A DNA stretch of 11,736 nt from Deltaproteobacteria bacterium (GTDB taxonomy: Bacteria; Desulfobacterota; DSM-4660; Desulfatiglandales; HGW-15). Below the pieces are notes generated by a model. That model searched no databases. It saw only the letters and a list, made by a program, of their open reading frames with translations, and was not told where the DNA came from. The position numbers and the translations under genes were made by a program. Below are positions 1 to 5,766 of this stretch, piece after piece. How positions within the stretch are numbered: the stretch's first letter is position 1; every line of letters begins with the position of its first letter. The DNA is taken from the NCBI GenBank assembly GCA_019308985.1, contig JAFDHB010000108.1:1-11736 (forward strand), written 5' to 3'.

Positions 1-830
1 CCTCTCCATTCTATCTCCACCCCGATCTCTCTGAAGGCCATCTCCACGAACTCACGCACAGAATGAGACTCTCCGGTGGCGATTACATAGTCATCAGGCT
101 CGTCCTGCTGGAGGATGAGCCACATGGCTCTCACGTAATCTGCTGCGTGACCCCAGTCCCTCCTGGCATCCAGGTTCCCAAGATAGAGCTTCCTCTCCAG
201 GCCCAATTTCATCCGCGCCACCGCCCTCGTTATTTTTCTAGTGACGAAGGTCTCCCCACGGATGGGCGATTCATGGTTGAACAGGATTCCGTTTGACGCA
301 AACATGTTATAGGCTTCCCTGTAATTGACGCAGATCCAGTATGCGTATAACTTGGCAGCCCCATAGGGGCTCCTGGGATAGAATGGGGTCGTTTCTGTCT
401 GGGGCACCTCAATGACCTTGCCGTAAAGCTCACTGGTGGAGGCCTGGTAAAACCTGGTCTTATCCTCCATGTCCAGGATCCTGATGGCCTCCAGCAGCCT
501 CAGCGTCCCGAGGGCATCCGCATTAGCCGTGTACTCTGCCGTCTCAAAGGATACCTTGACGTGACTCTGGGCAGCCAGATTGTAGATCTCATCGGGTTGA
601 ACTTCCTGGACTATCCTTATGAGGTTAGTGGCATCAGTCAGGTCCCCGTAATGCATGAAAAAGCGCACGTCTTCTTCATGAGGGTCCCTGTAAAGATGGT
701 CCACCCTCCCCGTGTTGAAGGATGAAGACCTCCTCTTGATCCCATGGACCTCGTATCCCTTGCCCAACAGGTACTCGGCCAGGTATGCCCCGTCCTGCCC
801 AGTAATCCCCGTTATCAACGCCCTTTTCAT
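1..830 (-). CDS. gmd: GDP-mannose 4,6-dehydratase, C-terminus cut by the window edge
   Basis: This enzyme converts GDP-mannose to GDP-4-keto-6-deoxymannose in the cytoplasm, the first step towards GDP-fucose, GDP-rhamnose, GDP-perosamine and related donors. The 276 visible residues start at the ATG at 828-830 and run off the window. The dinucleotide-binding GITGQDG lies at residues 8-14 of an extended-SDR Rossmann fold. The catalytic set is intact and, as I recall it, has the same numbering as the E. coli enzyme: T132 and E134 in STSELYG, Y156 and K160 in SPYGAAK. The [13 protein letters not shown] stretch at 191-203 and [15 protein letters not shown] at about 223-237 are also typical. Family members are about 345-375 residues, so roughly 70-100 are missing. 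GGGGAG eight bases upstream is a plausible ribosome binding site. The gene is 516 bases from the ATPase, so it may have its own promoter, but I found no convincing one. It appears more GC-rich than the central glycosyltransferases and uses many AGG codons. Identity is secure; the sugar finally made is not. Confidence 0.96.
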   Translation of the reverse strand, partial: MKRALITGITGQDGAYLAEYLLGKGYEVHGIKRRSSSFNTGRVDHLYRDPHEEDVRFFMHYGDLTDATNLIRIVQEVQPDEIYNLAAQSHVKVSFETAEYTANADALGTLRLLEAIRILDMEDKTRFYQASTSELYGKVIEVPQTETTPFYPRSPYGAAKLYAYWICVNYREAYNMFASNGILFNHESPIRGETFVTRKITRAVARMKLGLERKLYLGNLDARRDWGHAADYVRAMWLILQQDEPDDYVIATGESHSVREFVEMAFREIGVEIEWR

Positions 831-907
831 ATTCCTTGCTCCCCTATTTCCTGCTGTTCCCCTTGAGACCCCTTACATATCCTCCCAAAGGTTCTCTTAT
901 GCAGCAG

Positions 908-1006
908 CAGTTGTGCGAAGAAACCTTTGAGGAATCGGCAATCCTGTCAAGCTTTGGAGCGACGCAACCATGTCCTTAGACATTGAGCCTGTCGAAAATG
1001 TTGCCG
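908..1006. repeat. Diverged direct repeat, copy 1, carrying an internal insert
   Basis: Read on the + strand, this copy begins CAGTTGTGCGAAG and continues to GCTTTGGAGCGACGCAACC, ending in TGTTGCCG. Copy 2 (1171-1227) has the same landmarks in the same order: CAATTGTGGGAAAG, GCTTTGGAGTAAGGCAACC, TGTTGCCG. Between GCAACC and the closing TGTTGCCG, copy 1 carries about 28 extra bases (970-997). The insert contains a small hairpin, ATGTC/GACAT at 970-974 and 979-983, and the core TGAGCCTGTCGA at 984-995. That core resembles a short interspersed repeat that I recall as common in many bacterial genomes. The middle of the two copies is poorly conserved, so boundaries are approximate. Confidence 0.6.
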
Positions 1007-1093
1007 CCCAAGCTTTGAGACCTTTGAAAAACTCGTTTTAAGACCAGCAACACGGTTGCCTCGGTCCAAAAAAACAAAGGAAAGGGTTGAGGT

Positions 1094-1158
1094 CATGCGG
1101 AAGCATGCCCCTCCAACTCTGATTCAGTGGCCTTGGAGGGACGGGTTCCACCCCGTCC
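1094..1158. repeat. Cluster of three adjacent hairpins
   Basis: Three perfect stems lie almost end to end. CATGC at 1094-1098 pairs with GCATG at 1103-1107 around a GGAA loop. CCCTCCAA at 1109-1116 pairs with TTGGAGGG at 1133-1140 around 16 bases. GGACGGG at 1139-1145 pairs with CCCGTCC at 1152-1158 around six bases; it shares two bases with the second stem, so those two stems cannot both form completely. On the minus (transcribed) strand a T-rich run of seven Ts follows at about 1068-1074, roughly 20 bases past the last stem. Together these could stop readthrough from the ATPase gene, or be a REP-like intergenic element. No function can be assigned from sequence alone. Confidence 0.55.
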
Positions 1159-1170
1159 GTTTCAGCCTGA

Positions 1171-1227
1171 CAATTGTGGGAAAGATTTTCAAAGGTCTCG
1201 CTTTGGAGTAAGGCAACCGTGTTGCCG
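1171..1227. repeat. Diverged direct repeat, copy 2, without the insert
   Basis: This copy starts CAATTGTGGGAAAG, passes through GCTTTGGAGTAAG at 1200-1212 and ends in the near-palindrome GGCAACCGTGTTGCC at 1212-1226 (six-base stem, three-base loop). A related palindrome, AGCAACACGGTTGCC, sits at 1046-1060 in reverse-complement sense. The short form here suggests that copy 1 gained its extra internal bases by insertion. Confidence 0.6.
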
Positions 1228-1346
1228 TTCCCAAAATGGAATTCTTCCAAATCCTTTCCCTTTTTTCCCCGCATTCCTTCCCTTATGAGATTCCCGGGAA
1301 TTAGCATCTGCTTAAGACTTCCAAGGCATTTGCCTCTTTCCCGCAT

Positions 1347-2624
1347 CTAGTCACCCGGCAGGGCTGGTTGAAACAATCTTCGGGAGGGTATGGCCCATAT
1401 ACTTGGCGATGATATGGGTCTGATCCTGTTTCCCATATAGAGAATAATACCACCCAACCAGGTGCTGCCCAAGGCCTCCGCAACTACTTTCAGAGGCCTG
1501 GCATCCCTGTCAGAAACAGTATCTCGGGATTTGATTTCGAGCCCAATGAGCCCTGCCCCGGTTTCCAGCAATATGTCAATTTCCATACCGGCCCGGGTCC
1601 TATAGAAAAACATCTCTACATCTTGCTGAGTGGTGTGTATCCACTTGTAGAGTTCGCTCACCACCATCGTCTCATACAACTGCCCGCTCATCTCCCCTCT
1701 AAACCCCGTCAGTTGTCGCCAAATGCCTACGTCAATCCAGTAGAGCTTTGGAGTCTTGACAACAGAACTCGTGAGATTTCTGTAGTACGGCCGCAAAAGA
1801 GCGGTCTGATAGGAAATCCCGAGATATTCAAGATACCTTCTAGCCGTATCAACACTAATGCTTGCGTCCCTGGCTAATTCCGAATAATTGAGCAGCATCC
1901 CGGATCTCATAGCGGAAAGCCGTTGGAATTTGCGAAATGGCATGAGATCGTCCAGCCGTGCCAGGTCTCTCAGGTCTCTCTCCAGGTAGGTATAGCCATA
2001 GTTTTTTAGCCACTGCCACCTTTGCTCTTCCGGGAGTTCCAGGAGCGCAGGCATTCCACCCCATTCCATGACATGCTTTTCAGAAGCTCGATAGAAATAG
2101 TCTTGCATCTCCAGAAGCCTGTCAGGCACCTCTCCAAGGGTCTTATCTAAAGGTTCGCCGGATAGGACGAGGTCCAAAAGAAGAGGGGCTTCAACACCAC
2201 TATCGCCCGAATCACGGATTTCAGACTGCACCAAGGGCCATAATTCATAAAAAAATGCCCTCCCCGCCAGCGACTCTCGGATTTTGCGCAGCAATAGTAT
2301 CTGGCTTGAGCCCGTTAGTACCGTGAAGGAGATTTTGCCCTCATCAAATGCATATTTCACCTTTTCAAAAACCGTTGGCTCTTTATGGGCCTCATCTATC
2401 ACTGCATTCCCGATAACTTCACCCCACGCAACTGTAGACAAATTTCTCATTGTGTCTCGATTCTCTGGAGCATCTAGATTAATATACTTCAAGTTTTCAT
2501 AAACTCTTTTTGAGAGAGTGGTCTTCCCCGTCTGTCTGGCGCCCGTAATAACCACTATTCGTCGAGAGGTCTCATTGGGAAGCAATTTGGCTAGTAAGCG
2601 AGGTTTGAAGGTCTCGAGTTTCAT
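1347..2624 (-). CDS. AAA-type ATPase with C-terminal DUF4143 domain
   Basis: A P-loop ATPase of the COG1373 type (AAA_14 plus DUF4143), widespread in bacteria and archaea, with no well-defined cellular role; it is not a known polysaccharide enzyme. Numbering from the TTG at 2643-2645, Walker A GARQTGKTT is at 35-43, Walker B AVIDEAH at 81-87 and a sensor-like TGSS at 111-114. The DUF4143 part carries YLERDLRDLARLDD at about 220-233. The C-terminus has a nuclease-fold-like pattern, EID at 355-357 and LEIK at 369-372. The protein looks complete, ending with the usual IWAIP. I place the start at the ATG at 2622-2624 (425 residues), because the TTG lies inside a possible promoter; the TTG start would give 432 residues. 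Neither start has a clear ribosome binding site. It sits 72 bases after the amidotransferase on the same strand and may be an independent acquisition. Domain identity is firm, function unknown. Confidence 0.88.
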   Translation of the reverse strand: MKLETFKPRLLAKLLPNETSRRIVVITGARQTGKTTLSKRVYENLKYINLDAPENRDTMRNLSTVAWGEVIGNAVIDEAHKEPTVFEKVKYAFDEGKISFTVLTGSSQILLLRKIRESLAGRAFFYELWPLVQSEIRDSGDSGVEAPLLLDLVLSGEPLDKTLGEVPDRLLEMQDYFYRASEKHVMEWGGMPALLELPEEQRWQWLKNYGYTYLERDLRDLARLDDLMPFRKFQRLSAMRSGMLLNYSELARDASISVDTARRYLEYLGISYQTALLRPYYRNLTSSVVKTPKLYWIDVGIWRQLTGFRGEMSGQLYETMVVSELYKWIHTTQQDVEMFFYRTRAGMEIDILLETGAGLIGLEIKSRDTVSDRDARPLKVVAEALGSTWLGGIILYMGNRIRPISSPSIWAIPSRRLFQPALPGD

Positions 2625-2630
2625 GCGACT

Positions 2631-2659
2631 TAAATATGCTTTCAATCTTACGATGTCAA
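2631..2659 (-). promoter_or_regulatory. Possible promoter giving a leaderless ATPase transcript
   Basis: On the minus strand a perfect -35 TTGACA (2654-2659) is followed after 17 bases by TATTTA (2631-2636), which matches the -10 consensus at only three of six positions. The A of the ATPase ATG at 2624 is the seventh base beyond that -10, where transcription would start, so the message would have no leader. This agrees with the lack of a Shine-Dalgarno sequence at either candidate start. An AT-rich palindrome, AATTTA at 2664-2669 and TAAATT at 2674-2679, lies just upstream of the -35 and could be an operator or UP-like element. The weak -10 keeps this tentative. Confidence 0.35.
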
Positions 2660-2696
2660 CATAAATTTAGATGTAAATTCCAGTTGATTGTTGTTT

Positions 2697-4631
2697 TCAC
2701 CAGCCCAACCATTTATCTCTCCACATTTCCCACACTATCAGCGGCCATAGGCGATATTGGTGATTAATCCTTCCCGTGAGGTGCTCTTCCACCTTTTCCC
2801 GGACAACCTCCTCGTCAAACAGACCTTCTCTCCTGATCCTTTGAGGGGATAGGAGGTCTGTAAGCAGGTCTTTCAATTCCTTTCTAAACCATTGATCCAA
2901 GGGAACTCCGAAACCCATCTTCGGCCTTTCGAACAAGTCCGGCGGCACGTATTTCGAAAGCAACTTTTTCAAAATGTATTTACCAGTCCCATTTCTAAAC
3001 TTCATCCCATCAGGAATGCTGGACGTAAATTCGACTAATCTATGATCCAACAGAGGTACCCTGACTTCCAGCCCCACACCCATGCTTGCCCTGTCAACCT
3101 TCGTCAACATGGCATCCGGAAGATAAGTCTCTTGATCGACCTTCATCAACTTGGCCATCAAGGGCATGCTCTGCGTCTTCTCAAATTCTTCCTCGTATCG
3201 ACTATGAGGAGGATATCTACCCAGGAGCCTGAGAACTTCTTGTTTCGACCACAATGCTATGGTCATCCTATACGCTTCGGATAGGTCTCCCGTATCAAGA
3301 ATTTCCTTCAGCCTTTCCCACTTGTCTTGAAAGTTCCGCACCCTCAGCTTGGCGGGCAAGAAAGCTCTGCATGGCTTATATACCCTTTCAACCCATGACG
3401 AGGGCACATGAGCAACCATCCATTTTGCCCCTGTCCGCAAAAACCCGGAGAATCCCTCAAAACCGGAAATCAGGGACCGGGTTGTCCAGTAGCGAATGTA
3501 ACCGCAAAACTGCTCATCCCCACCATCCCCTGAAAGCGCCACCGTTATATGAGAGCGAGCCAGGCGACAGACAAGAAAGGTAGGAATTGCCGAGGAATCC
3601 GCAAAGGGTTCGTCGTAGAGCTCGGGTAAGCGCGGTATGACATTCAATGCTTCCTTTGGAGTCACATACAGTTCTGTGTGGGACGTCCCCAGATATTCAG
3701 CGATTTTCGAAGCAAAAGGCGCCTCGTTATATTCTCCTTCCTTAAATCCAATCGTGAAGGTCTTCACTGGCGTATTGTTGACCTTTTGCATGATAGCAAC
3801 AACAAGAGAAGAATCAATACCGCCACTCAAAAGAGCACCAAGGGAAACATCACTGATGAGGCGGTCTCCCACCGCCTGCCGTATCAATCTATCAAGCTCC
3901 ACCAGGTACTCCTCTTCAGACATACGTGAGGTGGCCTCTGATTCGATGATCCTCGGGGGCTCCCAATACCTTCTCGTGTCTGTCGTCCCTTTGCTCCATA
4001 TCAGGTAGTGGCCAGGTAGCAGTTTTCTTATTTGTTTAAAAATGCTTTTTGGTGCTGGAACATATTGGTAATGAAGGAAAAGGGCCAGTGAATCCGGATC
4101 CACTTCTAGCTGAAGGTCATTAAAAACCATGATGGCCTTGAGTTCGGATGCGAACACGAAATCTCGGCCTTGCTGGTAGTAGTAGAGAGGCTTTATCCCA
4201 AGCCGGTCTCTCGCCAGGACCAGGGATTTGCTCCTTTTGTCCCACAGGGCAAAGGCAAACATTCCTACAAAGCGTTGCAGGCAATCTATTCCCCATTCAA
4301 GATAGGATTTGAGAATCACCTCCGTGTCTGTTCTGCTTTGAAAAGAATGTCCCCTTTGTTCCAGCTCCTTTCTTATAGCTTTGAAATTGTACACCTCTCC
4401 GTTATGGACGATAAGCACCTGGCCATCGTCACTGGCCATTGGCTGGCGCCCGGCAGGGGATAAGTCAATTATGGAAAGCCTCCTGTGCCCAAGGCCAACT
4501 CCATTCTCTTCATCCAAATAGGCCCCAGAGTCATCAGGACCCCTGTGTCTCATAGAGACAGTGGCATCTTGCAGCGAGTTCCTCAGGTCCGTATATTTGC
4601 TATTGCTTTTGAAACCAACTATCCCGCACAT
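2697..4631 (-). CDS. asnB: Asparagine synthase (glutamine-hydrolysing)-type amidotransferase
   Basis: A two-domain amidotransferase of 644 residues. The N-terminal class II glutaminase domain uses the conserved Cys2 (MCGIVGF) to release ammonia from glutamine, with RHRGPDD at 29-35 and HNGEVYN at 76-82 lining the pocket. The C-terminal synthase domain has the ATP-pyrophosphatase loop SGGIDSS at 269-275, SGDGGDE at 367-373, LTKVDRASM at 509-517 and a PKMGFGVPL stretch at about 570-578. It activates a carboxylate with ATP and amidates it. In the family this is aspartate to asparagine, but relatives in O-antigen clusters are thought to amidate sugar uronic acids or other carboxylates, which fits this context better (inference). 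The ATG at 4629-4631 follows the family-2 transferase by 24 bases; GGAT eight bases upstream is a weak ribosome binding site. It is longer than E. coli AsnB (554 residues) but within the range of the AsnB/AsnO group. No catalytic residue is missing. Identity of the fold is certain, substrate is not. Confidence 0.93.
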   Translation of the reverse strand: MCGIVGFKSNSKYTDLRNSLQDATVSMRHRGPDDSGAYLDEENGVGLGHRRLSIIDLSPAGRQPMASDDGQVLIVHNGEVYNFKAIRKELEQRGHSFQSRTDTEVILKSYLEWGIDCLQRFVGMFAFALWDKRSKSLVLARDRLGIKPLYYYQQGRDFVFASELKAIMVFNDLQLEVDPDSLALFLHYQYVPAPKSIFKQIRKLLPGHYLIWSKGTTDTRRYWEPPRIIESEATSRMSEEEYLVELDRLIRQAVGDRLISDVSLGALLSGGIDSSLVVAIMQKVNNTPVKTFTIGFKEGEYNEAPFASKIAEYLGTSHTELYVTPKEALNVIPRLPELYDEPFADSSAIPTFLVCRLARSHITVALSGDGGDEQFCGYIRYWTTRSLISGFEGFSGFLRTGAKWMVAHVPSSWVERVYKPCRAFLPAKLRVRNFQDKWERLKEILDTGDLSEAYRMTIALWSKQEVLRLLGRYPPHSRYEEEFEKTQSMPLMAKLMKVDQETYLPDAMLTKVDRASMGVGLEVRVPLLDHRLVEFTSSIPDGMKFRNGTGKYILKKLLSKYVPPDLFERPKMGFGVPLDQWFRKELKDLLTDLLSPQRIRREGLFDEEVVREKVEEHLTGRINHQYRLWPLIVWEMWRDKWLGW

Positions 4632-4655
4632 AGGTTTAATCCAATCCTTTAAACC

Positions 4656-5582
4656 TTAGTTTTCTCTCATGGATTTTATCTGGACATTGAAGAGTTCGTC
4701 AAAGCGCCTGTTGATAGTATCCAGAACGAGTCCTATCCCAGCCAGAATGAAAGAAAGAAGCACGCTCCCAACGGAAAATATAGCTAGAGGCACATGAGAA
4801 ACGTATCTTGTTTCGATATACTCATCGACCACTACCCATCCGGCTATTAACCCAACAATTAGACCAAGGCTTGCGAGTGTTAGAAAAAAAACCAGTGGCT
4901 TGTAATCACGGAATATTCTTAATATGGTCTTAACGACCAGAAGACCATCCCGGAATGTATTAAGTTTTGAATAACTTCCTTCGGGCCTCTCCCCATAAGG
5001 GATTTCTATTTCTGTGATATTGAATCGCTTATCTATCGCCTGCAAAGTCAACTCTGTCTCGATCTCAAAGCCTTGACTCAGAGTAGGACAGCCCTTGACG
5101 AATCTGCGGGAGAAGCACCGATATCCAGAAAATATGTCCTTTAGCCTCACCCCAAAAAGCAATCTGATAAGGCCTCTGATAAGATAATTCCCAAAAAGAT
5201 GAAATCTTGGAAAAGATTTGTCTTTGTGCTTTTGCAGTCTCACCCCGACACTCATATCATAATCCCCAGAAATAACCGGCTCTATCAGCTCCCTGGCATA
5301 GGATGCAGGATAAGTATCATCACCATCCACCATGAGATAGAAATCGGCTTCGACCCGCCTGAACATTGACTGAACCACATACCCTTTCCCTTGCCTTGGT
5401 TCTTTCTGAACTATCGCTCCGTTTCTGTGCGCAATTACCGCTGTATCATCCGTGCTGTTATTATCGAACACATAAATCTTTGCATCGGGTAGAACCTCTC
5501 TGAAATCTCTGATCACTTTCCCGATAGTAATTGCTTCGTTATAACACGGGATCAGAATAGCCACAGATACCTTTTTCATCAT
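4656..5582 (-). CDS. Family-2 glycosyltransferase, polyprenyl-phosphate sugar synthase type
   Basis: A 308-residue enzyme resembling dolichyl-phosphate or undecaprenyl-phosphate sugar synthases (DPM1/GtrB-like). It probably transfers a sugar from a nucleotide donor to polyprenyl phosphate on the cytoplasmic face of the inner membrane. The GT-A domain starts with ILIPCYNE at 9-16, DNNSTDDT at 40-47 and the metal-binding MVDGDDTYP at 84-92. SGYRCFSRRF at 152-161, GFEIETELT at 171-179 and the IPYGERPEGSYSKLN stretch at 194-208 are typical of this subgroup. Two hydrophobic segments, about 229-251 and 265-288, anchor the C-terminus, followed by a short basic tail. The first of two adjacent ATGs (5580-5582) has GAGGAG seven bases upstream, the best ribosome binding site in the window. 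It follows a 184-base gap after the GT39-like gene, its likely partner, and is 24 bases before the amidotransferase gene. The sugar is unknown. Confidence 0.9.
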   Translation of the reverse strand: MMKKVSVAILIPCYNEAITIGKVIRDFREVLPDAKIYVFDNNSTDDTAVIAHRNGAIVQKEPRQGKGYVVQSMFRRVEADFYLMVDGDDTYPASYARELIEPVISGDYDMSVGVRLQKHKDKSFPRFHLFGNYLIRGLIRLLFGVRLKDIFSGYRCFSRRFVKGCPTLSQGFEIETELTLQAIDKRFNITEIEIPYGERPEGSYSKLNTFRDGLLVVKTILRIFRDYKPLVFFLTLASLGLIVGLIAGWVVVDEYIETRYVSHVPLAIFSVGSVLLSFILAGIGLVLDTINRRFDELFNVQIKSMREN

Positions 5583-5766
5583 TATTTTTCTCCTCGCGCA
5601 GCAAAACTACCCTAAAGCATGGATGCCAAAATCTTCAAGGGGATCTTTCCTAATTCACAACCAAAGCCCCATCCCACCGTACCGCATTCTATGACCCCCC
5701 CAGATCCATCCGTCCACCGGATCCCGCATCACTATCAGCTTTTCATGTCCTCTGTCTGTTATGCGC
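5583..5766. other. 184-base intergenic gap inside the glycosyltransferase run
   Basis: This is the only sizeable gap between 2697 and 11736, where other neighbours are 9-24 bases apart or overlap. It contains a run of seven Gs on the minus strand (5695-5701) and a short GATCC/GGATC inverted pair (5703-5707 and 5719-5723), too weak to be a terminator. No convincing -35/-10 pair was found. A 24-codon frame at 5655-5729 has no ribosome binding site and no recognisable sequence. The gap may hold a promoter for the family-2 and amidotransferase genes, or the remains of a lost gene. Confidence 0.5.

Larger units (their letters stand above)
831..1346. other. 516-base non-coding stretch with repeats and hairpins
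   Basis: This is the largest gene-free stretch in the window, between the ATPase stop and the gmd start. No reading frame here has a recognisable domain or ribosome binding site. Two diverged direct repeat copies (908-1006 and 1171-1227) flank a group of hairpins (1094-1158). A 14-base perfect inverted pair (GAGACCTTTGAAAA at 1017-1030, reverse complement at 1186-1199) and a third GCAAC/GTTGC palindrome at 1046-1060 lie in the same zone. Any promoter or leader for gmd should be here, but no good -35/-10 pair was found. A role in ending transcription of the upstream genes is possible but unproven. Confidence 0.7.

Noticed and set aside
939..951. TTGACA at about 946-951 on the minus strand as a gmd promoter
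   Set aside because: No acceptable -10 hexamer occurs 16-18 bases downstream, so the -35-like match alone is not enough.
1038..1346. 102-residue minus-strand frame starting right after the ATPase stop
   Set aside because: It reads through the hairpin and repeat zone, has no ribosome binding site and no recognisable domain; its composition looks like translated repeat DNA.
1962..1979. Tandem CAGGTCTCT CAGGTCTCT repeat
   Set aside because: It lies inside the ATPase and encodes the family's conserved RDLRDL segment, so protein conservation explains it.
3637..4008. Plus-strand frames opposite asnB and similar antisense frames elsewhere
   Set aside because: They lie opposite strongly conserved minus-strand genes and show no domains or ribosome binding sites of their own.
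5655..5729. 24-codon minus-strand frame in the 5583-5766 gap
   Set aside because: No ribosome binding site, strange tryptophan- and glycine-rich composition from G-runs, and no recognisable similarity.
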